Of a stretch of 64,000 nucleotides of DNA, positions 31,081 through 42,085 are shown piece after piece. The stretch's first letter is position 1. Each line of letters opens with the position of its first letter. The notes beneath the pieces were generated by a model. The model did no database searches. It was not told the origin of the DNA and worked only from the letters and a program-made list of their open reading frames with translations. The translations under genes and the position numbers were made by a program. Source of the stretch: Thysanoteuthis rhombus (taxonomy: Eukaryota > Mollusca > Cephalopoda > Oegopsida > Thysanoteuthidae); the NCBI GenBank assembly GCA_963457665.1, contig OY735219.1, forward strand, positions 16,122,032 through 16,186,031. Direction: 5' to 3'.

Positions 31081-31143
<63 letters not shown>
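31066..31143. repeat. (TA)n microsatellite, longest uninterrupted run
   Basis: It starts with TATATGTA steps and then about 55 bp of pure TA. It is flanked by ATTCATATATATG on the left and TATGAATATGAAT on the right, so the whole forms a cruciform-prone dyad. Confidence 0.96.
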
Positions 31144-31146
<3 letters not shown>

Positions 31147-31276
31147 TATGAATAAACTATGAACCATGTGGATGTATTCAAAAACTCTCCTGAAACAATG
31201 TATTGGAGCAAATCTTATCTACAGTTAACATTTGATGGTTAAAAAAACTAAATATGATATTAGCAGTGGTTCGATT

Positions 31277-31299
31277 TTTTTTTTTTTTTTTTTTTTTAA
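31277..31299. repeat. Poly(T) tract
   Basis: About 22 T residues followed by AAGGGCGCGCTTGG. It could be a retroposon tail on the minus strand, but no body was identified. Confidence 0.75.
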
Positions 31300-31814
31300 G
31301 GGCGCGCTTGGTTGACCATTTAGGACCTTGTAAATCCAGAAAGAGAGACTAGAACAAATAAGTACTGAATTTCATAGAAAACTTCATATAAATCCGTGTG
31401 GTGTAATTTATGGCAATTCGAACGCTCACTACTTGACTGGTTCTAATGACTGAAAGAATCTTTATGCTTCTTTTAGAGCTGATGATAGAATGATTTGACC
31501 TTATCTTGAGGATTATGCTCATTTTCTGTCATCTCTTATTCTTTCTTTGAATGCCATCAGAATCTGAGCTGGTTCGATGAAGAAATTGCTATTGTGGGCT
31601 ATGTTTAAAATTCCTGAGGAACCCTAATTAAATACCTCTTGATTTGAAACTGATAACCCAAGTGTTTTGATTTTTGCTGACAATGTCAAATTTCTGTTTT
31701 GCTGGGTAGATCAGGATATTTTTTGCAGCTTCTCCAACATTCGTCCAGGACCCATCTTGTGTTTGTCCTGAATGCGTCACATAAATGTTTTGTCATTGTC
31801 ATCGTCAAATACCA

Positions 31815-31935
31815 GTACAAGTCTGACTTTATTTTTCTACTGTAACAGCAACAAGAACAATCCCCACCTAATCTAAGAGAGTAAATCTTCAGAGTTTGTC
31901 TCTGCCATCAGGTTCAATCAAACCAATAGATAAAT
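31815..31935 (-). mobile_element. SINE-B tail fragment (minus)
   Basis: Plus-strand words AGTCTGACTTTATTTTTCTA, GTAACAGCAACAAGAACAAT, CCCCACCTAATCTAAGAGAG, AAATCTTCAGAGTTTGTCTC and GGTTCAATCAAACCAATAGA match the tail of the minus-strand copy at 47510-47725. The tRNA-like head is replaced by the 36-bp tandem array that follows. Confidence 0.6.
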
Positions 31936-31940
31936 GTTTA

Positions 31941-32064
31941 ATACGATCGATGCCATGACATTTTGTTAGTACCATTGATTGTATGGTGCCATGACGAATT
32001 GTAAGTACCATTGATCGTATGGTGCCATGACGAATTGTAAGTACCATTGATCGTATGGTGCCAT
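31941..32064 (+). repeat. 36-bp minisatellite, about 3 units
   Basis: The unit starts GTACCATTGATCGTATGGTG and continues CCATGACGAATTGTAA. Units at 31969, 32005 and 32041 are nearly identical, with a decayed partial unit before. Within each unit ACCAT...ATGGT is an inverted pair around TGATCG, so each can form a small hairpin. The GATCGTA/TACGATC words are unusual in this AT-rich setting. Confidence 0.88.
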
Positions 32065-32114
32065 TCTATCCACTTCAATTTTTCTTTTTCTTTAAGCCAT
32101 CATATTTGTCATGA

Positions 32115-32528
32115 GAAACCATCCAACAAAACTGCTAACATCAGTTTCTTCAGTTTTTAAGTTAGTTTGGCTGGCTATGCATGATGTTTTCAGGCAACAG
32201 CAATGGAGTTGGAGGGCTGAAAATTTAAGTATCTACTTCTTATTATGTTTTGAAAAAAAAATTTTTTTTCAAAATTTACAAAATGAGTTTTTGGCAAGCA
32301 CTCAATTTTGAATGTAAGTTTATGCTAAAATGGTTCATTAGTTTGTGTATGGCAGCATTCACACTTGTTTTTTGAAAAATCAGACTTTTTAGAGATCAAT
32401 GTGTGAAAAGTAACTTATTCATTGATCACCCCCTTCAACCAATTTTTCAATTGATCATCCTCAATACAGCATGTTGCCAAAAGACATTGGTCATATGACA
32501 GTTTCTATTGAGTAACTCACCAGACCAG
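32115..32528 (+). repeat. R1 repeat, full-length copy
   Basis: It contains GAGAAACCATCCAACAAAAC, CATCAGTTTCTTCAGTTTTT, TTTGGCTGGCTATGCATG, GCAATGGAGTTGGAGGGCTG, TTATGCTAAAATGGTTCATT, GGCAGCATTCACACTTGTTT, TTATTCATTGATCACCCCC, ATTGGTCATATGACAGTTTC and ACTCACCAGACC. The TATGTATG/TGTACAGG part is shortened. Confidence 0.85.
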
Positions 32529-33097
32529 TTTCATTTTTCAGTTTGGCGAAGACTTGCCTCCAAATAACTGGCTCTCTCCCCCATGCAGTTATTTTTTTTC
32601 ATGCTTGTTCTGCCACCTAACCAATTTTATTGGCTCCATAACAAATCTTCTTTCTAGTTCCAAGACAAAAACAGGATTCATATGACAAAAAAATGACCTC
32701 CCATGACGACCAGATGTGAAATCAGCCAATGATATTAAGTATACTCCAAAAGAATTTGCCCAGGCACCTGTAGTATTCACTCCTCCTTACACAATGACAT
32801 CCCTCTCCCCATTTGAATGTAAATGCATCTGAATTAACCTATTTTGCACAATTCTCTTATAATGTTAGTAGAAGCAGCTTCAGAAGCTATGCTATCTTGG
32901 CGCATCTGCAGCCATCACTGAGTTATTTTAAAAATGCCCGTGTAATAATATTCAGCTGTTTGGAAGATAATGGCCAAATTGAAGTGATACATAACTCCAT
33001 TAATTTCCATCTCAAGTCTGTGGCCTTAAACATGTGAATTATATTTAAAAGAAAACAACAGAACTTTATGAAACGAGGATGAATCTTACAATATATA
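32529..33097. other. Unassigned, apparently unique stretch
   Basis: Base composition is more balanced than the surroundings at 32560-32800. No open frame above 75 codons and no domain is seen. Confidence 0.35.
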
Positions 33098-33344
33098 CAG
33101 TGAGTACAAAAAGTATCGTGTACATTTCATAATGTTCATTTTAACATCCTTATACAGCTTCAACATTGACAGAATTTGGACTAAATTCTAGAAAAATGCA
33201 AAAATAAAGAAATATTGAAACAGTATTGAATATTGAACACTTGTATACAAAAAAAAATATTTGGTCCAAACACTCAATTTTGAAGCTGTATAATAATGTT
33301 AGAATAAACTTTTAAAAATGTATTAGAAATATTTTCACTCAGTG
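33098..33344. mobile_element. Tc1/mariner-type MITE, 247 bp, long inverted repeats
   Basis: Left end CAGTGAGTACAAAAAGTATC, right end on the other strand CACTGAGTGAAAATATTTCT. Arms continue to pair through TACAGCTTCAA-AATTGA for about 90 bp. Both sides carry TA (33096-33097 and 33345-33346), the Tc1/mariner target duplication. CAGTGNNTNAAAAAGTAT is a typical Tc1-like end. No coding sequence remains. Confidence 0.8.
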
Positions 33345-33948
33345 TATATGTAAACTAGAGAGAAGTTTAAAGTACAAATTATATTGCAATAACCCATGTT
33401 TCTCTCCTTTGAAGACAATGCCTGCTTTTATTAGATGACATTCTTGGCCATACACATTTTTCAACAATAGACTAACTATATAAAGCTCCTACAATGCCTA
33501 AATGATGTGGCTTTGTTACATTTATCCTCTAAAGTCTAGGAGATAAACATAAGCCATAGACAGAAATGATATTTTTATATAATATCTTTATTAGATATTA
33601 TAGTAGAACACGTGACTAATTTAGCAGAACATTTCAGCATCACGTTTCAGCAGAAGATCTATGAAAAGATGCTGAAAATGCTTTGAAAGCTCTTCAACCG
33701 TTCTTGGCTTCTCAGCCATGAGCATCATTTTGACAAAATACAGAAATACAATGGATATCCATTCTCAATTGAAGATGATTAAAAAGAAGCAGACCCATCT
33801 TTCACATTAGAAATATGCCTATTGAATCATCATAGCCATGATAACTGACCTGAACAAAAAACATAGGCTTGGTTTTCTTCCCTTTTCACTTATCTGTTAA
33901 TTACCGATTTAAAAAAAATTTTTTTTTTTAGATGAAGGCTTATCATCA
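33345..33948. other. Unassigned AT-rich stretch
   Basis: No gene or RNA is supported. A poly(A)-poly(T) junction lies at about 33910-33929. Confidence 0.35.
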
Positions 33949-34436
33949 AATAAAATTTTGTTCAGACTTTTGTCTTTATCCTTGATCATTTCTTTGACTC
34001 AATGTTTTGGCTGTTGTACCTTACGGCCATCTTCAAGTGGTAAATGAGTTTATTTTTTACCACTGGGATGGGGGGGGGTCGCTTGTCTCAGCAATCACCA
34101 GGAACATATGATTTCCACTGTCTAATTTCAGGATGCATTGATTTGTCCCAAACACTGTTGGTGCCATAGCGGGGCTTTTGTAGGGAAAAAATGTTTTCAT
34201 CAGACACAATAGCTTTGTAATGATCGCCGTTTTGGTTTGAAAGAAGGGTAAATCACTCATGTCTTTTTTTCGAAGAAAAAAAGAGTCTGGAATTAACCCA
34301 GGAAAAAGTCTTCTTTTTTTTTTTTCCTGTTGTTAAAGTGGTCTTTTTGATGGGGGTAATTTCGAAGTTCTTTTAATTAATTAGACATCTAAGAGGTGTC
34401 CAAGATATTGTAGAATCCTCTTGAAAACTCTAATGG

Positions 34437-34664
34437 CAATGGGCAGGTCATGTTGCAAGAATGGCAGACAACCAATGGACATCAGATGTACAACATGGAT
34501 CCTCAAAGATCACAAGTACAACTGAGGTTGGCAAAATACAATATGGAGAGACAACCTAGACAAATTTAGACAATATTGGCTCCGCAATGTTCACAATAGT
34601 GAGGTGCGGCAAATCCTAAAGAAGGTCTAAGTCCAATAATGGACAATAAAAGGCTGATGATGGT
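34437..34664 (+). mobile_element. Non-LTR retrotransposon (LINE) 3' terminus
   Basis: A 5'-truncated LINE end: decayed ORF C-terminus followed by GGACAATAAAAGGCTGATGA and TG. The same 3' end occurs at 9386-9440. Orientation is plus. RTE-like LINEs of invertebrates commonly finish in this way, often followed by short (GATGAT)n tails; here only GATGATGG remains. Confidence 0.75.
34439..34630 (+). pseudogene. LINE ORF C-terminal remnant
   Basis: From the TGG at 34440 the frame reads WAGHVARMADNQWTSDVQH. After a frame change near 34495 it reads WILKDHKYN, a stop, GWQNTIWRDNLDKFRQYW and LRNVHNSEVRQILKK, then a stop. The W-x-GH-x-x-R-M-x-D-x-R/Q-W signature followed by a W-R-D-D/N-L/I segment is characteristic of the C-terminal region of many invertebrate LINE reverse-transcriptase proteins. 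At least one frameshift and two stops make it non-functional. The RT catalytic domain would lie upstream and is absent. Confidence 0.72.
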
Positions 34665-34775
34665 CAAAAATACACCCATTAAGATACAACAGCCGAAACA
34701 TTGCATTCAAGAAATGAATGAAGATGACAAAAGTCCCAACAAAACTTTATCAATTGCATTGTATGAACTCCAAGG

Positions 34776-35160
34776 GAAAACAGATCTGGACAATCACTCA
34801 AAAGGAACCATCACATGACCATCTTCTGGCAACATGCTATGTAAGGTGATCAATTAAAAAAATTGGAAAAGGGGGCGATGATCACTCTGAATTTTATAAA
34901 AACAGGCTTGAATGCTGCCAGATCATTTTAGCATTAACCTTTATTGCAGATTGAATCTTCCATTAAAAACCTGTTGAGGGGGAAAATTTTCAGAAAACAA
35001 AAAAAAATGTTTTAGCCAAACATAATAAGGATTAAATGTGTAAAATTTCAGCTTTCTGGCTACATTTTTCAGCCTGTGTGCATAATGCATGGATAGCCAG
35101 CCAAACCAATTTAAGAACTGAAGAAACCTATGATGAAAGTTTTTGTTGACAAATTTCTAC
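34776..35160 (-). repeat. R1 repeat, near full-length (minus)
   Basis: ACAGATCTGGACAATCACTC, CATCACATGACCATCTTCTG, CAACATGCTATGTAAGGTG, ATTGGAAAAGGGGGCGATGA, GCCAGATCATTTTAGCATTA, AGCCTGTGTGCATAATGCAT, GGATAGCCAGCCAAACCAAT and GAAGAAACCTATGATGAAAG. It begins only about 25 bp after the foldback element. Confidence 0.83.
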
Positions 35161-36585
35161 TTGTATAACTATAATGATAAAAAATTTGCTGATAATTTTG
35201 TTTTACCTATTCAAAAACATTCATATGTTTGCATGTGTATCCCCAAAAAATAATTCTTGTACAAAGATTCAATAACAAATTCCTCAAGATTGTGCATTTT
35301 TATTTAATTACTGACAGAAGGAAAACTTCCGTGAGTTTACCATAGTATTTTTCCAATTTCCTCTTAGCAAAAATAGACCTAACCATTATTTATACTCTTT
35401 ATTTTCACAAGGGATTGGTATGTGGCCTTCTGAGGCAGAAGTTTGCTCACTCTATCCTGTAGAATTGCCTTATGAAATTAGAATTACACCAGGAACTTAT
35501 ATGCCAGCACCATGGTTATTGATTAGTTACTATGGGATGTGTTCATCAGTAACTTAATATAATTTGTCTACTTTTTGATGGAAGATTGATTTTTTTCCAA
35601 ATCTTCCAAAGCATAAATTTCTCTACTATCTATAGTTTTGAGAAGGGTCATTAACATTTAAAGAGTTTTTCAGAGAATTGAACCCCTTTTTGCTTTTTAT
35701 GTTGTTAACACAAGGAACTGAGAACATTTCCATGTTAAAAATTCTGGAACAAGCTCTACTGCACACATTATAACTTGATTTACTAGTATTACTGTGAACG
35801 TTCGAATTTTCTGTTTTGATACCATTTTTCACTTTACACTATCGCAGAAAGAGACCAGAAAGAGAGACACACAGGAGTTACCTAATCAGTCAGATTAGGT
35901 CATGATTCTAGGAGCACAAACGCTCACATAGACAGACAAACAGCAGATATAATGTGCACTGTGTCTGATCAATATTCCCTGGTTAGATTCGGTGTCCTGG
36001 GTATCAGAATGTATCAATGCTAGTAAACGAAATGCACACACCAGCAGCCAGTGAACTGACCACAACTGGTTTTTTTTTCCTTTGTGTCCCCTTTTGATGG
36101 GATGAATTTTTTTACAATCCCTCACAAATAGTTATAAAAGCAATAGGTACTAAGACTATATATTAGATGTAATCTAGTAGTGATTAAGCATAGAAACAAA
36201 GACCAAAAAATTGTCAAAACTTGCAACATCTTTATAATCTGTACCAAGTTATCAAAAAAATTCTTATTACAAATGAATTAATAAAATGTTACAAAAACGT
36301 AATTTATTTTGAAATATTAGTGACTAGCCAATCAAAATATCTATTCACCATTTGATATTATATTGAGACTTGCCAAAAAATAATGTGAAATTTGGTCTTG
36401 AAGTTAACAACCTTAACAAGAAACAAACTCCTACAAGTGTTTCAAAATGTGTGAAATGCATGCATGTGTGTACACATGTATATGTATCTAAGTGCATTCA
36501 TGTAAATACACAAATGTGTCATCTGCATGTGTACATATGTATGTGCAAAGTATTTTTTTTCTATTGGTAACAACCGCATCAATGT
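35161..36585. other. Unassigned AT-rich stretch
   Basis: No exon or RNA gene. Around 36450-36550 TGTGTACACATGTATATGTA-type words form a degenerate dyad-rich patch. Confidence 0.35.
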
Positions 36586-36587
36586 TA

Positions 36588-36940
36588 GGGACAGTACTTA
36601 GAAATTGGAAAAGGTTGATCAATGAATGTTACTTTCCTTACTTATTGTTAAACAATTTCCACTGAAAAGAAAGTCTGAATTTCAAAAAAATATGTATGAA
36701 TACTACCAGGCACAGAATAAGGGACCAATTTAGTGTAAATGTATGCTGTGAATTGACCACCCATTTCTGAAAAAACTGAGGGGGTGTAAAAAAAATATTT
36801 TTCTTAACAGAATAAGGAATAAATGTTTTATATTTCAGCTCTCTAACTACAGCATGATAGGTACATAAACAGCCAGCCAACCCCAATTAAAAACTGAAGA
36901 AACCAATGTTTATGCTGACAGTTTTAGTTGAGTTTCTGAA
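36588..36940 (-). repeat. R1 repeat (minus), 3' tip missing
   Basis: It starts at the ATTGGAAAAGGTTGATCAAT block (the CAGGTCTGGTTAGTC end is lost), then GACCAATTTAGTGTAAATG, TTTCAGCTCTCTAACTACAG, ACAGCCAGCCAACCCCAATT, AAAACTGAAGAAACCAATGT and GACAGTTTTAGTTGAGTTTC. Confidence 0.8.
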
Positions 36941-37274
36941 AACTGTAAAGCTAGATTTTATCTGTCATGGAACTGTCTGTCTTTTCTGCTCTCTGAACCC
37001 AGACATATCAAAACCAATAGAAACAAATTGATTCAACCATTGGCCTTTACATTTACGATTCATGTCAGTTCTATTCTCCTGGTTTTATATGATTTTGTTT
37101 TGTGAATTTTCATAGACTGACCTTTACTGCTGGAATTTCACTGACCTCTGTCTATTCAGATGACATGATGGACTGGTCAAATGGAAGTACCTATCCAAGA
37201 AACAATACCAATTTGGGTATGAAATAGAACCAGGAGTGATGAATCCATATATTCATATCTTTTATGCTTAAAAA

Positions 37275-37690
37275 TTTTTTTCAGATATATTAGCAGATCT
37301 CAATCAGTGATTGTTAGATGCACGAGTATCTCTATCAGCAATTGCTATCACTGACTGACAAACCAAAATATGAATCCGTCCGTTGCATAGTGTTGCCAAT
37401 TTAGGTGTTTTTTCATCTTAATGTCCATGTTTTTGACATCAGAAATAGCTGTTTAGATAATTTTTGATAAAATTAAGTAATATTGTTGTTTAATTTATGG
37501 TAATAAAATGATATTTCAGTACAATATTGATGCGTAATATATTTCCTAGATTATGTCTTGGGAAACAATGTTTTTAGGTGTTTGAAAATCAATTTTAGAT
37601 GTAAATTTGAAGTTGGGAACACACGAAGAAAGAACTAGTGCATCTATGGTCTGATTTTCAGGTTTGTTTAAAGCTTGTAAGTTGAAAATA
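37275..37690 (+). repeat. R9 repeat copy 1
   Basis: Two blocks match 50205-50390 in order: TAGATGCACGAGTATCTCTA ... CACTGACTGACAAACC, and after a middle of different length GAACTAGTGCATCTATGGTC, TGATTTTCAGGTTTGTT. Between them GTTGCCAATTTAGGTGTTTT (37390) resembles the terminus of the R10 elements, suggesting a nested piece. Confidence 0.5.
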
Positions 37691-38427
37691 TCGTCCTCAG
37701 CTGAATTTTTTTTTTTTTAAAGCAATAGACTATCTAAAATAAATAACGCTTTCACATAAGACTAAAGTGTCCATCTCATTTAGTATGTGGATCAGAGTGG
37801 GGAGATTTATCTGGGCATCTTTTGAAGAACTAATGAGGCACTAAGAAACACAAGGTATGATCCATCATGTATGGTAGAATCGATTTCAGTACACCATTTT
37901 AATCATCAAAGCCATCTGGGGAGCAAGTGACATGGATTGTGTTAGTATTTGCAAAGCAGTTGAAATTTCCATTCATGTAGTTATAGTCAAATGTGTTTGA
38001 AGATTTTTCCTTCAAATGCTAAAGTTTTCCTGATGGAACTGTTAAAGAAAATACTTTTAGCTGCGTGACAAAAAAAAAATGATGAAATAAGTGCAATAGG
38101 TTCTTATTAGATTTTGAAAATCAAATTAAACTTCAGACACTTTTATCTCTATGTTCCATCATTGACAGAGTGTACATTGTGCTTCTAATCACATAGTATC
38201 AGCCGAAATGTTGTTTTAAAAACAATGAAGTTGAAGATGCTAGCTCTAAGGATGTACAGAATAATTCTGCTACGGCTGTTCATGTATTTATTGTGTGCTT
38301 CTTGTTATTATTTACACATCACTCTTTAGTTCTTACTTCTTGCTGGTGTGTTAGACCTTTTCAATTTAAAAACACTTCCCTTGCCACAGATGTTGTCATA
38401 CCTTGATTTGTTATATCCCTGTGAGCA

Positions 38428-38704
38428 AGTGTTGCCAAGTATGGGTCATTATTTTTGGCTAAAACTGTGTTTGAAATGGCTAAAATCATCAGAATTTTTT
38501 CATTTCCATCTAAATTGATACCTGTTATATATACTCTTTTGAAGCTCATTCATCAAAGGAAATATCTATATACTAATACTAACAAATCATTTATGAAAAT
38601 TATACATTTACTTTCATTAAACTTAGCAGGTTTAATCTGCTAATGTAGCTTTTTGTTGGCTAGATTGAAAAAATTCAGCCGTATCTAGCCAATTTGTCAA
38701 CCCA
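38428..38704. mobile_element. R10 element with GTTGCCAA-type inverted ends
   Basis: Left end AGTGTTGCCAAGTATGGG, right end on the other strand TGGGTTGACAAATTGGCTAG. Subterminal TTTTTGGCTAAAA and TTGTTGGCTAGATTG blocks flank an A/T-rich core. The core segment ACTTTCATTAAACTTAGCAG ... GCTTTTTGTTGGCTAGATTG aligns with 54520-54605 (ACTTTTGTTAAACTTACTTG ... TTTTTATTGGCTATATTT). A decayed non-autonomous DNA element is likely. Confidence 0.5.
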
Positions 38705-38814
38705 GCCCATAAGCAGATGTTATCTTTTCTGTTATCCTGCTGTCAATACTTCTATGTCTTGTTTCCTGCCAAGTTCTCCCTGAAACAATTGTAAAGTGTA
38801 AAGCTTTTCAAGCA

Positions 38815-39051
38815 TACATTCCACCCCCACCCCCTCCACTCCCTGATACATCGAAAATAAAATTGAATTCTTTACCCCTTACCCACTCACCCTGAAATTT
38901 CATCCACCACCCCACTACTACCCGTCGATTTTTAAGCACCCCCTTTACTGGCTCCCTTATTTCCAACACCCCCTACCATTCCCTTATTTTTCAATGCACC
39001 CACAGTCTTCAATGTAGGTGGTAGAGCTCACTTAGGGAATCACTGGCATTG
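38815..39051 (-). mobile_element. hAT-type non-autonomous fragment with C-rich interior
   Basis: On the minus strand from 39051 it begins CAGTGATTCCCTAAGTGAGC, TCTACCACCTACATTGAAGA, the pattern of hAT termini of the CAGTGNTTCCCAAAGTGGGCGCTACCGCCCCC kind. The plus-strand interior is strikingly C-rich (CCACCCCCACCCCCTCCACT, GCACCCCCTTTACTGGC). The left terminus was not located. Confidence 0.55.
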
Positions 39052-39164
39052 AAGGATGAAAGCAAATCTGACAGAGATACGTAGAAGGAATCAATCTTCA
39101 ATTATCAACTAAGAAGGAAGCGGGTCTAATTTTGCTAAACTCCAGTCCGAGTCAGTGGCTGCAG

Positions 39165-39262
39165 TTGACTTTGTTTGTCCATTATAAACAAGAACAAGAA
39201 CAACCTCCACTTAATTTAGGGGAGGCGATTCTTCACTGATAGCATTTCCAATATTGGCAAAA
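39165..39262 (-). mobile_element. SINE-B tail fragment (minus)
   Basis: AACAAGAACAAGAACAACCT, CCACTTAATTTAGGGGAGGC and ATTCTTCACTGATAGC match the tail blocks at 31840-31890 and 47570-47615. No head is present. Confidence 0.58.
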
Positions 39263-41580
39263 TGCAATCAGTGAAGAAATAAAATTTTGTATAGTTTTCG
39301 AATAGCCCTTTCCTCCATCAACTATACTTCTATTTTGTATTGTTTGACTATTCCCTCCCTGCAGAGGGGTAATGAAGGGGTTAGGAGTGAACTGGAGTGG
39401 TCAAGCTACTGTTAAATAGTTCATTTGCTGTTACAATATGAGTTTATCCAAATATATATTCCAACAAGATTAAGTGCGGGAGAGAGGAAATATGAGGTGA
39501 GGTAAAAAATCAAAAGGTGGAGGACGATGAAGAATCTAACTGGGGTCAACTATGGACACCCTTGATTGTTTTTTGTATCCATGATAGTCTCTTCTGTTAT
39601 TGCTTATGTATGCATTTTATATTATGTTTCAATCATCAACAAAATCTCATGTGATCCTAATTTCTTGGATTGTTGGCTAAGAATCAGTCATCTGAAAACT
39701 GTACCTTAGAAAAAAAAAACTTGGTTCAATGTGTTAAAATTGCAGCTCCCACCCCATAAAAGATAGTTTGTTTTTTTTTTAGTTTTTTTTTTTTTACAAT
39801 TCTTTGGTCTTTGAAATTCAAGGATGTAGATGTTTCAAATGCTATTAAAATCCCACTAATAGTTTTTATCCTGTAATATACAAGACAATTTCTCCAAAGA
39901 ATATGTGATTGAATAAACATGAGTTTTTTTTTATCATTGTTTTTTTTTCGCTTTTCTGTTTTTTCTAAGAGAATATGCAAACTTTTGGAACCAGTTGTTA
40001 TTTACAGATTGTTGTTAGTACAATTGTTACTGTACACTAATGATAGCAGAATGCAACAAGTCATATTCATGAACAGAAAACTGCAGATCCTTAATCTCAC
40101 AAGATATTGTTAGTGAGTTTGCTCTTTACTAGGTGCTCTATGAATCTAACAAATATCTAAATTCAGGAGATTTTGATATTTACTTCACATTCTATTGAAT
40201 GTTGGAGGGTTTTATTAAGTTTATTAAGTATTCATGTTGAATCTCTTCTACAGTAGATTAATGCTATTATACCAACCTTGAGGTTTTAAGTGCTGATATG
40301 ATGGGTGGACTTCATATAGATAATGAGAAACCAAAAAGTACAGGCAAAAAAGACTTTTTTTATTACTCTTCTTTGCTACAGACACGTTCTGTTTTCAATT
40401 CTACTGCAAATGAGGCAATAGAAGCAAAGGTTGATTGAAAACAAGATTTGCATCAGTCAGAAGTTTTTAATGCAGAAAATCAAAATCATTATCTAAAGGA
40501 TATACAAAGAAGATACTATGCAGAAGGACAAGCTAAAAATGTTCAGCATTAGACCACCCTACTGTGCTCTATAAGGGTTATGTGCTGAAACACAGTTTTC
40601 ATCTCATCATGAAATCTAGACATGATACTACACACATGCCTGATGGAAATTTGTTGTTGACCAGTGTAACCTCTATCCCATTTCATCCATTTTTTGATGA
40701 GATTATCTGAAAGTATTTTGTGTGGTAATCTTCTTGTGTTTCATATATGGAATTTATGGTCTTCTGCATTATTCCTATTCAATGTATTGCAAATGAGTAT
40801 TGGAACCTTGTTGCCTAAGATTTAAGATGAAGTTGAAAATTTGTCAAAATTATTGAAAATATTGCATCATAATACTTCATTCAATCAGGCAGGTGTGTTT
40901 AGCATTCTGCTATTAATGTGTAAGTTGAGTTTTTACACATATCAATGAATTCATTTTTATAATAACGTTGGTAAAATTCAACCAATTTTGATTAAATTTG
41001 TCATTTTGTGGAAACTTATAGTGCATAACTTTTTGATTACACCAACTCATAAAAATTGCACTGAAAAACAAATTTAATACAACGCAATGCACGCCTAAAT
41101 CATAGAAGTGAATTACACCTCACCAAACTTTCAATATTCACTTAATTTGGCTACGCAAATGTTTATTTTTGTTTTTGTTTTTTTTAATTACAAGGAATCT
41201 TTAATTTGCAAACATGTAACAAGTGTTATACATTACAATGTGTTGGAAATGAGAGATTTTGAAAGCCATGCACAAATGATTTATATTAAATAAATGAATT
41301 ATTCTGCTGTGGCAAAATTGAACAACTCATTTTACTTAGTACATGTGGCCACGTACATGCCTCTATAAATTGTTATTTTGTGCTGCTGTATTGATATTTT
41401 TTTGTCTATTTTTTGGTAAAAATATATTCTTGATCTGAGCTTAAGTTTGGTGAAAAGAATACGTAATGAAAATAGCTTCATTAAGACTACTAATTCTCAC
41501 ATGTAAACAATAAAATCATAATGAGTCAGTTTTAAGCAGTGAGTTTAAAAGTGTAAATCAGCTGGAAAACCATGAGAATT
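39263..41580. other. Unassigned AT-rich stretch
   Basis: About 2.3 kb with no gene, RNA or matched repeat. The frames across 39.7-40.1 kb are lysine- or phenylalanine-rich artefacts of poly(A)/poly(T) runs. Confidence 0.4.
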
Positions 41581-41581
41581 C

Positions 41582-41660
41582 CCTCTGGCTGAGTGGTTAT
41601 GACAGCTAGAGTCCCATGGCAATGAAGGGTGTGAGTTCAATTCTCGCCGTAGGCTTATCC
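41582..41660 (+). repeat. tRNA-like SINE head (Leu/Ser-like)
   Basis: TGGCTGAGTGGTTATGACAG is a good A box/D arm and GGTGTGAGTTCAATTCTCGC a good T arm/B box. The 5' and 3' ends do not form a 7-bp acceptor stem and the anticodon arm does not fold canonically. The GGCTGAGTGGTTA word resembles Leu/Ser tRNAs. A downstream tail (TTTATTTCCAATTGCGCTGT, CTACTCGTGGCCTTAGAAAT) suggests a retroposon. No second copy was seen in the window. Confidence 0.55.
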
Positions 41661-42043
41661 TTTATTTCCAATTGCGCTGTCTACTCGTGGCCTTAGAAAT
41701 GATGGCCTGAGTCTAAATGGTGATGAAAACAGCTCAAAAGTAGTGTTACAATATTTCATCCAATACAAGAATTTAAAAAAGAACATTGGATTGCTTAGCT
41801 TCTTGATGACACTGGTAACAGCTTGTGTGGTTATACATACGACAAAGGGTGAAGAAATTTACTTTCCTATATTTCACCTTTTTTTTTTTTTTTCCTTTTA
41901 TTGCATTAATCAATAGAAGACAAAAATGGCGAGTCATCTTTTTTGTTTTTCATTTTTCCATTTCTTTTTCTTTTTTATTTTGTAGATCTAGATCAGGGTT
42001 GCCATGTAGCAAATGGCAATCTGACTATAATTTGAGAAATTCT
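41661..42043. other. Unassigned stretch
   Basis: Poly(T)-rich (41878-41893). GATCAGGGTTGCCATGTAGC near 41992 resembles the TAGGRTTGCCAG terminus of the MITE at 48370-48708 but is isolated. Confidence 0.35.
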
Positions 42044-42085
42044 CTGTATGTGTGTGTGTGTGTGTGTGTGTATGTGTGTGTGTGC
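42044..42085. repeat. (TG)n microsatellite
   Basis: TG dinucleotides with two TATG interruptions. Confidence 0.95.

Larger units (their letters stand above)
33949..34751. mobile_element. Foldback element with about 70-bp inverted arms and hammerhead-like motif
   Basis: Left arm 33949-34023 pairs with the reverse complement of 34679-34751: AAA(A/G)TTTTGTT..GACTTTTGTC, TTCATTTCTT and AATGTTT(T/C)GGCTGTTGTA. Just inside the left arm the minus strand reads GGCCGTAAGGTACAACAGCC, a GGC...GCC hairpin followed by AAAACATTG, the same motif as at 59283-59314. The interior includes a LINE 3' end. No target duplication was spotted. Either one composite element or nested insertions. Confidence 0.6.

Noticed and set aside
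31941-32064. CRISPR array (three regularly spaced repeats)
   Set aside because: The units are contiguous tandem repeats without unique spacers, in a eukaryotic context.
41582-41660. Functional tRNA-Leu or tRNA-Ser gene
   Set aside because: A and B boxes are good, but the acceptor and anticodon stems do not form, so it is listed as a tRNA-like SINE head.
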